Source: Mycobacterium sp. (GTDB lineage: Bacteria; Actinomycetota; Actinomycetes; Mycobacteriales; Mycobacteriaceae). Taken from it: 53,877 nt of DNA. Both the position numbers and the translations under genes were made by a program. Below the pieces are notes generated by a model. The model was not told the origin of the DNA, made no database searches, and saw only the letters and a list, made by a program, of their open reading frames with translations. The stretch spans positions 1 to 53,877 of the forward strand of contig JAGQTU010000021.1 in assembly GCA_020438865.1 (NCBI GenBank), read 5' to 3'. Of this stretch, positions 32,886 through 42,099 are shown in pieces. How positions within the stretch are numbered: position 1 is the stretch's first letter; every line of letters begins with the position of its first letter.

Positions 32886-34379
32886 ATGAGCAGATCCGCG
32901 TCCGACGACACTCCCCTGTGGCTTTTCGCCGACCAGCTCGGCCCGGCCGTCTCCGGCGGCGAACACGCCCACCGCGAGGTCGTGCTGGTCGAGGCCGCCT
33001 CGGCGCTGCGCCGTCGCCGCTACCACCGCCAGAAGCTGCACCTGGTGCTCTCCGCGCTCCGCCACGCCCACCGCGACCTGGGCGAACGGGCCACCCTGCT
33101 GCAGGCCGACAGCTACCTCGACGCGCTAGGCCGCTACGGCCGCCCCGTCCTCGTCCACCAGCCGACATCGCACGCCGCGGAGGCGTTCGTCCACCGCCTG
33201 CATGATCAGGGACTGGTCGCCGACGTCCTGCCCACGCCCACGTTCGCCCTGCCCCGCGCGGACTTCGCCCAGTGGGCGGGCGGCCGCAAGCGCTTCCGGA
33301 TGGAGGACTTCTACCGCGAGCAGCGCCGCCGCTTCGACGTCCTGATGGACGGGCGCGAACCCGTCGGCGGCCGCTGGAACTACGACCCGGAGAACCGCGA
33401 GTCACCGCCCCGCAAGCAACGCACCCTCGGCCTACCCGGCCCCTATCAGCCCGACGAGGACGACATCGACGCCGAGGTTCGCGCCGACCTGGACCGGATG
33501 GACCTCCCCACCGTCGGTGTCGACGGCCCGCGCCTGTTCGCGGTCACCCCCGCCGAAGCGCGGCAGTCACTCGCCCACTTCATCGAACACCGGCTGCCGT
33601 CCTTCGGCCGCTACGAGGACGCCACCATGGGTCAGGACTGGGCGATGGCGCACTCGCTGCTGTCGGTGCCGCTGAATCTCGGCGTGCTGCATCCCCTCGA
33701 CGCCGTCGAGGCCGCCGAACAGGCTTACCGGCGCAAGCACGCGGAACTGCCCGCGGTGGAAGGGTTCATCCGCCAGATCCTGGGCTGGCGCGAATATATG
33801 TGGCACCTGTACTGGCATTTCGGCCCCGACTACACGGACAACAACGCGCTCAATGCGACTGTGCCACTGCCGGATTGGTGGACCGGGCTGGACGCCGACG
33901 ACGTGACCGCCGAATGCCTCCGCCACGCGCTGGCCGGGGTGCGTGACCGCGGCTGGGCCCACCACATTCAGCGCCTCATGGTCTTGGGCAACCATGCCCT
34001 GCAGCGAGCGTATCGGCCCGACGAGCTGACCGAGTGGTTCGCCACCGCCTTCGTCGACGGCTTCCGCTGGGTGATGCCGACCAACGTCATCGGGATGAGC
34101 CAGCACGCCGACGGCGGCCTGCTCGCCACCAAGCCCTACGCCTCGGGCGGGGCCTACATCAACAAGATGAGCGACCACTGCGCCGACTGCGCCTATGACC
34201 CGAAGAAGCGCCTTGGTGATGACGCCTGCCCCTTCACCGCCGGCTACTGGTCGTTCGTGCACCGCAACCGCGACATGCTCGCCAAGAACAACCGCACCCA
34301 ACGCTCGGTGTCGACGATGGACCGGTTGACCGACCTCGACGCCGTGCTCGAGCAGGAGGCCGACCGGCGGCGGTTCTAG
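32886..34379 (+). CDS. Fe-S cluster (6-4) photolyase / cryptochrome (FeS-BCP, PhrB-like)
   Basis: 497 residues from ATG 32886. The N-terminal antenna domain begins PLWLFADQLGPAVSGG, and the C-terminal FAD domain includes IQRLMVLGNHAL, WVMPTNVIGMSQHADGG and KPYASGGAYINKMS. Cys344, Cys432, Cys435 and Cys448 have exactly the spacing of the four [4Fe-4S] ligands of Agrobacterium PhrB as I remember them (350, 438, 441, 454, a constant shift of 6). This identifies the prokaryotic (6-4) photolyase class, which repairs UV (6-4) photoproducts with blue light and a ribolumazine antenna. It begins 106 bases beyond the tRNA-Pro, outside the island. Confidence 0.9.
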   Translation: MSRSASDDTPLWLFADQLGPAVSGGEHAHREVVLVEAASALRRRRYHRQKLHLVLSALRHAHRDLGERATLLQADSYLDALGRYGRPVLVHQPTSHAAEAFVHRLHDQGLVADVLPTPTFALPRADFAQWAGGRKRFRMEDFYREQRRRFDVLMDGREPVGGRWNYDPENRESPPRKQRTLGLPGPYQPDEDDIDAEVRADLDRMDLPTVGVDGPRLFAVTPAEARQSLAHFIEHRLPSFGRYEDATMGQDWAMAHSLLSVPLNLGVLHPLDAVEAAEQAYRRKHAELPAVEGFIRQILGWREYMWHLYWHFGPDYTDNNALNATVPLPDWWTGLDADDVTAECLRHALAGVRDRGWAHHIQRLMVLGNHALQRAYRPDELTEWFATAFVDGFRWVMPTNVIGMSQHADGGLLATKPYASGGAYINKMSDHCADCAYDPKKRLGDDACPFTAGYWSFVHRNRDMLAKNNRTQRSVSTMDRLTDLDAVLEQEADRRRF

Positions 34380-34395
34380 ACGGGCCGGTGAGCGC

Positions 34396-34701
34396 TCAGC
34401 GGGGTGGGCACTCGCAGTCGCTGAGGATCAGCGTTGCGCCTTCCGGGCACGGCGGTGAGGACTGGCAGATCGACGTCGGCGAATCCGGGTCCACCGCATC
34501 GCCGCCCGACGCCTGGCGCCACTCGGGGGAAACGGTCGAAGACTCCCCGTTGGTCGCCGGGACGCACACCCCGAACTGCCCCATCGTCATGCCACTGGAG
34601 CAGTTGTCGGCCAGTGCGGTGCCGCCTTCGACCGGCGCGACGAAACCCATTGTCGCGCCTGCGACTACCAGGCCGATCGCGGCTCGGCGCAGGCTGTGCA
34701 T
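34396..34701 (-). CDS. Small secreted six-Cys protein
   Basis: 101 residues from ATG 34701. A signal peptide (LRRAAIGLVVAGATMGFVA... ending ALA, about residue 31) is followed by a mature part of about 70 residues with six cysteines (NC, VC, IC, PC, DC, EC), probably three disulfides. Its ATG shares a base with the upstream gene's TGA (TGATG), so translation is coupled. The mature sequence (MTMGQFGVCVPATNG, GATLILSDCECPP) matches no family I know. Convergent with the photolyase gene. Confidence 0.65.
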   Translation of the reverse strand: MHSLRRAAIGLVVAGATMGFVAPVEGGTALADNCSSGMTMGQFGVCVPATNGESSTVSPEWRQASGGDAVDPDSPTSICQSSPPCPEGATLILSDCECPPR

Positions 34702-35015
34702 CAGCCGGGCGCGGTGCCGGGACAGACGGCGGGCAGCAATCCTATTGCGGTCGACATAGCCGCCTGGTTCTGACAGGAGTGGATCCCGGAATCGGGCACC
34801 GCGGGTCCCGGTGTCGATGGAGTGGCGGCTGCCGGACCCTGCCCGCCGGCCGAACACGGCGGAGGCTGATAACCGCGCTGAAAGCAGTCGGCCACCGCGG
34901 TACCCGCAGGCGGGTCGGCCACCAGTCCGATCGCCGCGACCGCAATCGGGGTGGCGGCGAGAACAGCCAACCACCACCGGCGCCCGGCCGGGTTCCGCGT
35001 CGACGGCCTACCCAT
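34701..35015 (-). CDS. Small secreted Pro-rich four-Cys protein
   Basis: 104 residues from ATG 35015 (MGRPSTRNPAGRRWWLAV). The basic start and hydrophobic core (LAATPIAVAAIGLVA) form a signal peptide ending near TAVA, and the mature protein starts DCFQRGYQPPPC. A Pro/Ala/Ser-rich middle (AAATPSTPGPAVPDSG) precedes SCQNQ and AVC. Its stop overlaps the next secreted-protein gene (TGATG), making a two-gene operon of small Cys-containing exoproteins. Both end their signals with the same A-D-C/N type junction, so they may be distant paralogues. Function unknown. Confidence 0.6.
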   Translation of the reverse strand: MGRPSTRNPAGRRWWLAVLAATPIAVAAIGLVADPPAGTAVADCFQRGYQPPPCSAGGQGPAAATPSTPGPAVPDSGIHSCQNQAAMSTAIGLLPAVCPGTAPG

Positions 35016-35192
35016 CAACGGCCCGCCGGGAAGAGAAACAGCACGCCGCCCCCTGTGTCCACACCTTGGGCTTCCTTTCCGCGCATGCAAAGGCTGGGGG
35101 TTGATCTTCCCCGATCCCGGAAGTCCGCGGTCGGGTTTTCGGCAGGTCGCGGGACTTCTTAAGAAAACCTCGGACCCGTTTGGGCTGCGGTG

Positions 35193-35975
35193 TCAGACCG
35201 ACAGCAGGCGGTACAGCCCGATCAGACCAACCACCACGATCACCGCTCGCAGCGCGTTCGGCGACAGCCGGCGCCCGTAACGGGCGCCCAACCATCCGCC
35301 GACCAGCGATCCGGCCGCGATCAGCCCGGCTGCGGGCCAGCTGATCCGATCGAACGCCACCAGCGTGTAACCCACCGCGGCCACCACGTTGACCAACAGC
35401 GACAGCAGGTTCTTCGCCGCGTTCATCCGTTGGATGTCCTCCGGCAGCAGCGCCCCCATCACGCCGATCAGCAGGATGCCCTGTGCCGCGGTGAAGTAGC
35501 CGCCGTACACCCCCACCGCGAACGTGCCGAACACCAACGCCGCCATCCGCGCGGGCGAGACGTGCTCGGCGGACCGGCCGGCCTCCTCGGCCCGCCGTCG
35601 TGCATAGGCCTGGATGCGCGGGCCGATCACCACCAGGATCAGGGCCAGCACCAGCAGCACCGGCACCACCCGGGCGAACACCTTCTCCGGCAGGTGCAGC
35701 AGCAGGAACGCACCGATGGCCGCCCCGGTCAGCGACGCCGGGATCTGCCACCGCAGCCGATCCCACTGCCCGTTCAGTTCCGCGCGATACCCCCAGGTTC
35801 CCGACACTCCCCCGGCCACCAGGCCGATCGCGTTGGACATCGTCGCCGTCCCCGGCGGGAAGCCGAGCGTCACCAGCGTCGGGAAGGTGATCAGGGTGCC
35901 CGAACCCACCAGCGAGTTGATCGCGCCGGCGCCCATCCCGGCCAGAAGGATCAGCATCATGTGGGCGACGGACAC
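35193..35975 (-). CDS. TauE/SafE-family (sulfite exporter type) permease
   Basis: 260 residues from GTG 35975 (the alternatives ATG 35960 or 35957 are equally possible; no clear ribosome site distinguishes them). About eight membrane helices occur, with the duplicated family pattern GAGAINSLVGSGTLITFPTL in the first half (quoted in part) and GVYGGYFTAAQGILLIGVMG in the second. TauE/SafE proteins move sulfite, sulfonates or other organic anions; the substrate is not readable. It is divergent from the nitroreductase gene with 69 bases between. An imperfect hairpin (GAAGTCC...GGACTTC) follows its stop at about 35122-35162. Confidence 0.85.
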   Translation of the reverse strand: MSVAHMMLILLAGMGAGAINSLVGSGTLITFPTLVTLGFPPGTATMSNAIGLVAGGVSGTWGYRAELNGQWDRLRWQIPASLTGAAIGAFLLLHLPEKVFARVVPVLLVLALILVVIGPRIQAYARRRAEEAGRSAEHVSPARMAALVFGTFAVGVYGGYFTAAQGILLIGVMGALLPEDIQRMNAAKNLLSLLVNVVAAVGYTLVAFDRISWPAAGLIAAGSLVGGWLGARYGRRLSPNALRAVIVVVGLIGLYRLLSV

Positions 35976-36044
35976 CCACGCAACACTAACGAGCACCCTC
36001 CGTCGCCTTCGAATCCGCCGGACCACCACGTAGCCTCGGGAACC

Positions 36045-36740
36045 ATGAGCCAGCCGACGAACCCGGTCCCGACCACCGACGAAGCGCTTGCGGGCCTGAA
36101 CATGCCGCTGATCGAGGCGATGATGACCCAACGCGCGGTCCGCCGCGTTCGTCCCGATCCGGTCGACGACGCCGTCGTGCGCAAGTGCATCGAGCTCGCG
36201 TTGCGTGCGCCGACCGGTTCCAATGGGCAGAACTGGGAGTTCGTTGTCGTCAGGGATCAGCGCGTGAAAGATCAACTCGCCAAACGCTATCGGCAGGCCT
36301 GGGCACCCTACGGCGCGATCGGCAGGCGGGTGGCCGGCAAGGACGAGTCGATGCACAAGATAATGCGGGCGGTGCAGTGGCAGGTGGACCACTTTTCCGA
36401 GATCCCGGTGCTGGTGGTGCCGTGCCTGCGCGCGGGAAGCCGCCTGCCGTACGCGCCGAACCCGTTCGTCTCGGAGTCGTCGTTCTTCGGCTCGATCTAC
36501 CCCAGCGTGCAGAACCTGCTGCTGGCCGCCCGCGCGATGGGGCTGGGCGCCTCCCTGATCACGCTGCCGCTGTGGAGCGTGACCTCGGCCCGCAAGATCC
36601 TCGGGCTGCCGCTGACGGTGACGCCGGTCTGCGTCGTTCCGCTGGGCTGGCCGCGCGGGCGCTACGGCCCCACCACCCGCAAACCGGTCGACGAGGTGAT
36701 CCACCTGGATTCCTACGGCAACCGGGCTTGGAAGGACTGA
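36045..36740 (+). CDS. Nitroreductase-family FMN oxidoreductase
   Basis: 231 residues from ATG 36045. The family pattern is clear: MTQRAVRRVRPDPVDDAVV with the FMN-phosphate-contacting Arg pair, LRAPTGSNGQNWEFVVVRD, and in the second half SVQNLLLAARAMGLGASLITLP and VPLGWPRGRYGP. These are NAD(P)H-dependent dimeric flavoproteins reducing nitro-compounds, quinones or, in specialised members, other conjugated substrates. The natural substrate is unknown. It is monocistronic, divergent from the TauE gene and convergent with der, 35 bases apart. Confidence 0.85.
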   Translation: MSQPTNPVPTTDEALAGLNMPLIEAMMTQRAVRRVRPDPVDDAVVRKCIELALRAPTGSNGQNWEFVVVRDQRVKDQLAKRYRQAWAPYGAIGRRVAGKDESMHKIMRAVQWQVDHFSEIPVLVVPCLRAGSRLPYAPNPFVSESSFFGSIYPSVQNLLLAARAMGLGASLITLPLWSVTSARKILGLPLTVTPVCVVPLGWPRGRYGPTTRKPVDEVIHLDSYGNRAWKD

Positions 36741-36775
36741 TCAGCGCTTGCGTTTGGCGCGCTGCCGACGGTCGC

Positions 36776-38185
36776 TCAGCGCTTGGGCTTCGGGCCCCTT
36801 TTCTCCCGGACGCGGACGTTGATCCGGATCGGGGTGCCCTCGAAGCCGAAGGTCTCCCGCAGCCGGCGCTCCAGGAACCGCCGGTAGCCGGCTTCCAGGA
36901 AGCCGGTGGTGAACAGCACGAACGTCGGCGGGCGGGCGGTGGCCTGGGTGGCGAACAGGATCCGCGGCTGCTTGCCGCCGCGCACCGGTGGCGGGGTGGC
37001 CGCCACTACTTCCTTGAGCCAGGTGTTCAGTTGTCCGGTCGAGATGCGGGCGTCCCACGACGCCAACGCGGTCTCCATCGCGGGCACCAGCTTCTGCACC
37101 GCCCGGCCGGTCTTCGCGGATATGTTGACCCGCGGCGCCCACTGCAGCTGCGCCAGTTCCCGGTCGATCTCCCGGTCCAGCAGATAGCGCCGGTCCTCGT
37201 CGACCAGGTCCCACTTGTTGAACGCCAGTACCAGCGCCCGGCCGGCCTCGATCACCATCGACAGCACCCGCTGATCCTGTTCGGTGATCGGCTCGGAGCC
37301 GTCGATGAGAACTATCACCACCTCGGCGGCGTCGATGGCGCTGTGGGTGCGCACCGAGGCATAGAACTCGTGGCCGCTGGCCTGGCCGACCCGGCGGCGC
37401 AGCCCCGCGGTGTCGACGAATCGCCAGATCTTGCCGTCCAATTCGATCAGCGAGTCCACCGGGTCGACGGTCGTGCCCGCGACGTCGTGAACCACCGAGC
37501 GTTCCGAGCCGGACAACTTGTTCAGCAGCGAGCTCTTGCCCACGTTCGGTTTGCCCACCAGCGCCACCCGCCGGGGTCCCCCACCGGCGGAGGCGGTTTC
37601 GGACACCTCCGGCAGCGCCTCGACGACCTTGTCGAGCAGGTCGGCCACCCCGCGGCCGTGGATGGCGCTGATCGGGTGCGGCTCACCGATCCCGAGCGAC
37701 CACAACGCCGCCGCGTCGGCCTCACCCTTCTCGTTGTCAACCTTGTTGGCCGCCAGGAAAACCGGCTTGCCGGAACGCCGCAGGATGCGCGCGGCCGCCT
37801 CGTCACCGGCGGTGGCGCCGACCACCGCATCGACCACCAGGATCACCGCGTCGGCGGTCTTCATCGCCACCGCGGCCTGATCGGCCACCAACTGCTGCAG
37901 CCCCTTGGCGTCGGGCTCCCAGCCGCCGGTGTCCTGCACGACGAACCGGCGCCCGGTCCACGACGCGTCATAGGACACCCGGTCACGGGTGACGCCGGGT
38001 AGATCCTGTACGACGGCCTCGCGCCGGCCCAGAATGCGGTTCACCAGGGTCGATTTACCGACGTTGGGCCTGCCGACGACGGCCACCACCGGCGGCGGCC
38101 CGGCGTCCTCGGCGGTGTCGTCGAACTCGCCGCCGTCGGGGATCTCCCATTCGCTCTCGTCGGACCAGGTCCCGTCCTGCGTCAT
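36776..38185 (-). CDS. der: Ribosome-biogenesis GTPase Der (EngA)
   Basis: 469 residues with two GTPase domains in tandem: [13 protein letters not shown] and NKVD in the first, [12 protein letters not shown] and NKWD in the second. A KH-like C-terminal domain ends KRGPKPKR. Der binds the 50S subunit and is essential for its late assembly. The N-terminal acidic extension (about 25 residues, [15 protein letters not shown]) is usual in actinobacteria. The ATG at 38185 overlaps the cmk stop (ATGA). It is the last gene of the long minus-strand array; M. tuberculosis Rv1713 is the equivalent. Confidence 0.97.
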   Translation of the reverse strand: MTQDGTWSDESEWEIPDGGEFDDTAEDAGPPPVVAVVGRPNVGKSTLVNRILGRREAVVQDLPGVTRDRVSYDASWTGRRFVVQDTGGWEPDAKGLQQLVADQAAVAMKTADAVILVVDAVVGATAGDEAAARILRRSGKPVFLAANKVDNEKGEADAAALWSLGIGEPHPISAIHGRGVADLLDKVVEALPEVSETASAGGGPRRVALVGKPNVGKSSLLNKLSGSERSVVHDVAGTTVDPVDSLIELDGKIWRFVDTAGLRRRVGQASGHEFYASVRTHSAIDAAEVVIVLIDGSEPITEQDQRVLSMVIEAGRALVLAFNKWDLVDEDRRYLLDREIDRELAQLQWAPRVNISAKTGRAVQKLVPAMETALASWDARISTGQLNTWLKEVVAATPPPVRGGKQPRILFATQATARPPTFVLFTTGFLEAGYRRFLERRLRETFGFEGTPIRINVRVREKRGPKPKR

Positions 38186-38868
38186 CGCACCGCCCGGCTT
38201 CGCTGTTCGACCAACTCGAGCAGGTGCGCCACGACCTGGTCCTGGGTCATGTCGCTGGTGTCGACGATCACCGCATCCGTCGCGGGCCGCAGCGGTGAGG
38301 CCGCGCGGGTGGAGTCGAGGTGATCACGGCGGCGCACATCGGCCAGCACGGTCGGATAGTCGTCGGGCAGCCCGGCGCGGATGTTCTGGTCGTTACGCCG
38401 CCTGGCCCGGGTTTCGGCCGAGGCGGTGAGGAAGATCTTGACGTCGGCATCGGGCAGCACGACGGTGCCGATGTCGCGGCCCTCGACCACCACGCTGTCG
38501 GCGCCGGCGGCCAGGTCGCGCTGCAGTTCCACCAGCCGGGCCCGCACGGCCGGCACCGCGGACACCGCCGAGACGGCACGAGTGACCGCTTCGCCGCGGA
38601 TCTCGGCCGAAACATCCTCGGGGCCAAGGAAATCACGATCATGGTCCGGGTCGTATCCCACCGAGATCGGCACGTCAGCGGCGGCCGCGATGGCCTCGGG
38701 ATCGGCTAGGTCGACCCCGCCGCGCAGGATCGACAGCGTCACCATCCGGTACATCGCCCCGGTGTCGAGGTAGCGAGCGCCCAGGGCGCGCGCCAATCCC
38801 CTTGATACCGTGGACTTTCCGGTTCCGGCCGGACCGTCGACCGCCACCACTACGGCGCTCCGGGTCAC
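38182..38868 (-). CDS. cmk: Cytidylate kinase
   Basis: 228 residues from GTG 38868. The P-loop is [15 protein letters not shown], followed by [13 protein letters not shown] and later [24 protein letters not shown], all hallmarks of bacterial CMP/dCMP kinase, which phosphorylates CMP and dCMP with ATP. It overlaps rluB upstream (GTGA) and der downstream (ATGA), so the three genes are translationally coupled. Expected length for the family is about 225 residues. Equivalent to Rv1712. Confidence 0.97.
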   Translation of the reverse strand: MTRSAVVVAVDGPAGTGKSTVSRGLARALGARYLDTGAMYRMVTLSILRGGVDLADPEAIAAAADVPISVGYDPDHDRDFLGPEDVSAEIRGEAVTRAVSAVSAVPAVRARLVELQRDLAAGADSVVVEGRDIGTVVLPDADVKIFLTASAETRARRRNDQNIRAGLPDDYPTVLADVRRRDHLDSTRAASPLRPATDAVIVDTSDMTQDQVVAHLLELVEQRSRAVR

Positions 38869-39608
38869 ATGCCCACCGCCTTGTACAGGTCGCCGACTTC
38901 CTTGCGGGTCAACGCCCGGATGCTGCCAGGACGCTGGTCGCCGAGGGTCACCGCACCGATGTCGGTGCGCACCAGCGACTCCACCGGGTAGCCGGCGGTG
39001 GCCAGCATCCGGCGCACGATGCGTTTGCGCCCCTCGTGCAGGGTCACCCGAACCAGCGTCTTGCCCGGCACCGCGTCGACGACGGCGAAATCGTCGACCT
39101 TGACCGGTCCGTCGTCGAGTTCGATGCCGGCCCGCAGCGTCTTGCCCAGCCCGCGCGGCACCGAACCGGTCACCGTGGCCAGGTAGGTCTTGGGCACCTC
39201 GAAGGAGGGATGCATCAGCCGGTGGGCCAACTCGCCGTCGTTGGTGAGCAGCAGCACGCCCTCGGTGTCGGCGTCGAGGCGTCCGACGTGGAACAGCTTC
39301 TTGTTGCCCCGCACCCGATGCTCCACCAGATCGCCGATGCAGGGCCGGCCGCGGTCGTCCGACATCGTGGAGTGCATCCCGCGCGGCTTGTTCACCGCCA
39401 GATAGACCATCGTGTCGTCGAGCACGATCCGGGCCCCGTCCACCCGGATCTCCGCGGTCGCCGGATCCACCCGGGTGCCCATCTCGGTGACGACACGCCC
39501 GTCGACCTCGACGCGGCCGTCGAGGATCATCCGCTCGGCCACCCGCCGCGACGCAATCCCGGCCTGCGACAGCACCTTCTGCAGCCGGATGCCCTCCGGG
39601 TCAGCCAT
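38865..39608 (-). CDS. rluB: RsuA/RluB-family rRNA pseudouridine synthase
   Basis: 247 residues from ATG 39608, which overlaps the scpB stop by 8 bases; a longer start at 39626 is possible. An N-terminal S4 RNA-binding domain ([22 protein letters not shown]) precedes the catalytic domain with [18 protein letters not shown], where the Asp of RLD is the nucleophile. The [13 protein letters not shown] block is specific to the RsuA/RluB/E/F group. In E. coli RluB modifies 23S U2605; specificity here is inferred. Equivalent to Rv1711. Confidence 0.93.
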   Translation of the reverse strand: MADPEGIRLQKVLSQAGIASRRVAERMILDGRVEVDGRVVTEMGTRVDPATAEIRVDGARIVLDDTMVYLAVNKPRGMHSTMSDDRGRPCIGDLVEHRVRGNKKLFHVGRLDADTEGVLLLTNDGELAHRLMHPSFEVPKTYLATVTGSVPRGLGKTLRAGIELDDGPVKVDDFAVVDAVPGKTLVRVTLHEGRKRIVRRMLATAGYPVESLVRTDIGAVTLGDQRPGSIRALTRKEVGDLYKAVGM

Positions 39609-40296
39609 CGGTGTCACGGTCGACATCGAAGGTGATGTGCTGCTCGGCTTGCGGCACGCCGGCGAGCTTGGCGAAACGTGGCTCGCTGTCCAGGTTTTCG
39701 CTTAGATCGTCGATCACGTCGACGTCGGGCAGCAGCGGCGCGATGTCGGGCAGGTCGGTCAGCGATGACAGCCCGAGGCGTTCGAGGAACAGTTCGGTGG
39801 TGGCGAAGGTGGTCGCACCGGTGTCGGTGTCCGTGCCCGCCTCGGTGATCAACCCGCGGGCCACCAGGGTGCGGATCACCGCGTCGACGTTCACCCCGCG
39901 CACCGCGCTGACCCGGGCCCGGGTCACCGGCTGGCGGTAGGCCACCACCGCCAGCGTCTCCAGGGCCGCGCGGGTGAGTTTGGAGCGTGAGCCGTCCAGC
40001 AGCAGCCGCTCCACATACGGTGCGAACCGGGCGCGGGTGTACAGCCGCCAGCCCCCGCCGGCCTCCCGCAGGTCGATACCGCTGTCGCGCTCGGTCAGCG
40101 CCGCGGCCATCTGCTGCAGCTTGTCGGTGACGCGGTAGACCGGCTGTTCGGTCGCCGTGGCCAGCGTCTGCACGCTGACCGGGGTGTCCACCACCAGCAG
40201 CAGCGCCTCCAGCACCCGGGTGAGCTCGTCGTCGTCCAGTTCGGCGGTGGCGACGTCGATACCCAGGTCGTCGAGCTCTACTGCGTCGTCGGTCAT
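39601..40296 (-). CDS. scpB: Segregation and condensation protein B
   Basis: 231 residues from ATG 40296, overlapping the scpA stop (ATGA). Two winged-helix domains are readable: LTRVLEALLLVVDTPVSVQTLA, then RAALETLAVVAYRQPVTRARVSAVRGVNVDAVIRTL (quoted in part by family motif). ScpB with ScpA and SMC forms the bacterial condensin that organises and segregates the chromosome. A longer acidic C-terminal tail (PLLPDVDVIDDLSENLD) is common in mycobacteria. Equivalent to Rv1710. Confidence 0.95.
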   Translation of the reverse strand: MTDDAVELDDLGIDVATAELDDDELTRVLEALLLVVDTPVSVQTLATATEQPVYRVTDKLQQMAAALTERDSGIDLREAGGGWRLYTRARFAPYVERLLLDGSRSKLTRAALETLAVVAYRQPVTRARVSAVRGVNVDAVIRTLVARGLITEAGTDTDTGATTFATTELFLERLGLSSLTDLPDIAPLLPDVDVIDDLSENLDSEPRFAKLAGVPQAEQHITFDVDRDTDG

Positions 40297-41114
40297 GATT
40301 GGTTCAGCTCTTCTTCCAGCTCGGCCCTGGCCAGCTCGTCACTCGTCGGACGGTCTCCGGTCCACGAAATCTGCAGAGGACCAAGCGCTTCTGGCTGCTC
40401 GAATGCTACCGCCCGGCTCCGATACAGCTCGAGCAGCGCCAGGAACCGCCCGACGATCTGCAGCGGTTCCTCGCAGTCGGCCACCAGCTCGGAGAACGAC
40501 GCCCACTGGCCCGGCCCGCGCTGCTCCAGCAGGGCGAGCAACCGCTCGGCCTGTTCGGGAACCGAAACCGTTTGGACGTGCAGGTGCTCGGTGGCCACCG
40601 TGGGCACCGGACGCGGCGTGAAGGCGGCGGCCGCTATCTGGGCGAAGCTCAGCGGGTCGACGCCGATCATCACCTCGGGAAGCAGCTCGGAGAACTGGTC
40701 CTCGAGGGCCACCGCACGCGGGTAGCTGCGCAGGGCGGCGGCCTCCAGCTCGGCGAACATCTCCGCGACGTGCTTGAACGCCCGGTACTGCAGCAGCCGC
40801 GCGAACAGCAGGTCGCGGACCTCCAGCAGGGCCAGGTCGTCCTCGTCGTGCACCTCACCGGCCGGCAGCAGCCGCGCCGCCTTGAGGTCCAGCAGGGTGG
40901 CGGCGATCACCAGGAACGTCGTGGTCTCATCGAGCTCCATCACCCGGCCGATCTCGCGGGTGTAGGCGATGAACTCGTCGGTCACCTGGTGCAGCGCTAC
41001 CTCGGTCACGTCCAGGCGGTGCGCGAAGATCAGCTGCAACAGCAGGTCGAACGGACCCTCGAAGTTGGTCAGCCGGACTTGGAAACCCTTGTCGGCCGCA
41101 GGCTCGGCCGTCAC
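40293..41114 (-). CDS. scpA: Segregation and condensation protein A (kleisin)
   Basis: 273 residues from GTG 41114, which overlaps the parA stop (GTGA). The frame stays open far upstream through parA, but that part is parA in another frame. The N-terminus has VRLTNFEGPFDLLLQLI and the EVALHQVTDEFIAY helix of ScpA that binds the SMC neck; the C-terminal winged helix contains WASFSELVADCEEPLQIVGRFLALLEL. ScpA bridges the SMC heads together with ScpB. Equivalent to Rv1709. Confidence 0.95.
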   Translation of the reverse strand: MTAEPAADKGFQVRLTNFEGPFDLLLQLIFAHRLDVTEVALHQVTDEFIAYTREIGRVMELDETTTFLVIAATLLDLKAARLLPAGEVHDEDDLALLEVRDLLFARLLQYRAFKHVAEMFAELEAAALRSYPRAVALEDQFSELLPEVMIGVDPLSFAQIAAAAFTPRPVPTVATEHLHVQTVSVPEQAERLLALLEQRGPGQWASFSELVADCEEPLQIVGRFLALLELYRSRAVAFEQPEALGPLQISWTGDRPTSDELARAELEEELNQS

Positions 41115-41983
41115 TTGCCGAAGCGGTCGATGACCTCGCGGGCCAGCGATCGGTATGCCTGTGCGCCAGTCGATTTCGGCGCCCAGGTGGTGATGGGCTC
41201 GCCGGCGACGCTGGTCTCGGGGAAGCGCACGGTGCGGCTGATCACGGTGTCGAACACCAGGTCTCCGAAGCGCTCGAGCACCCGGGCCATGACCTCGCGG
41301 GCGTTGACGGTGCGGCTGTCGTAGCGGGTGATCAGGATTCCGCTGATCTTCAGCTTCGGGTTGAGCCGGTCGTGCACCTTCGCCACGGTGTCGGTCAGCA
41401 GCGCCAGCCCGCGCAGCGAGAAGTACTCGCATTCGGTGGGAATCACCACGCCGTCCGAGCAGGCCAGTGCGTTGACCGTCAGCAGACCCAAGGACGGCTG
41501 GCAGTCGATCAGCACATAGTCGTAGCGGTCCAGCACCGGATGCAGGGCCCGGGCCAGGGTCTGTTCCCGGCCGACCTCGTTGACCAGTTGGATCTCCGCC
41601 GCGGACAGGTCGATGTTGGACGGCACCAGGTCCAGGTTCTTCACTCGGGTGTGGATCAGCACGTCGTCGATCGACACCCGCGGCTCGATCATCAGGTTGT
41701 GCACGGTGGCGGCAAGGTCGTAGTGCGGGACACCCAGGCCCGCCGACAGCGCTCCCTGCGGGTCGAGGTCCACCAGCAGCACCCGGCGGCCGTATTCGGC
41801 CAGGGCCGCACCCAGGTTGATGGTCGAGGTGGTCTTGCCGACCCCGCCCTTCTGGTTGCACATCGAGATGACGACGGCGGGCCCGTGCGAGGCCACCGGC
41901 TGCGGCTCGGGAATGTGGCGGGGCGGGCGACCGGTGAGACCGACCGGTGCGTCGCCGTCTGCCTCGTCGGTCACGCCGGGCAC
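41111..41983 (-). CDS. ParA/Soj-family ATPase
   Basis: 290 residues. The deviant Walker A motif is CNQKGGVGKTTSTINLG, Walker B lies in YDYVLIDCQPSLGLL, and VVIPTECEYFSLRGLALL is typical of chromosomal ParA/Soj proteins. It is the Rv1708-type ParA paralogue linked to scpAB, not the ParA of the parAB locus near oriC. It probably acts in chromosome or protein positioning on the nucleoid. The start is GTG 41983; GTG 41974 is an alternative. It overlaps scpA by GTGA. 116 bases separate it from xerD. Confidence 0.9.
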   Translation of the reverse strand: MPGVTDEADGDAPVGLTGRPPRHIPEPQPVASHGPAVVISMCNQKGGVGKTTSTINLGAALAEYGRRVLLVDLDPQGALSAGLGVPHYDLAATVHNLMIEPRVSIDDVLIHTRVKNLDLVPSNIDLSAAEIQLVNEVGREQTLARALHPVLDRYDYVLIDCQPSLGLLTVNALACSDGVVIPTECEYFSLRGLALLTDTVAKVHDRLNPKLKISGILITRYDSRTVNAREVMARVLERFGDLVFDTVISRTVRFPETSVAGEPITTWAPKSTGAQAYRSLAREVIDRFGK

Positions 41984-42099
41984 CTCCGGACCAGGGGTAG
42001 CTGCGGCGTTGCGGACATCCGCGCAAGTCTAACGGGGTGTCCGGCCCGCGAGAGGCAGACCCGCGACAACGGGACCCCCGATATCGGGCCGGGGCGTCG

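Noticed and set aside
35122-35162. Terminator after the TauE gene
   Set aside because: The inverted repeat GAAGTCC...GGACTTC is imperfect and has no T-run, so it was mentioned with the gene but not called as a terminator.
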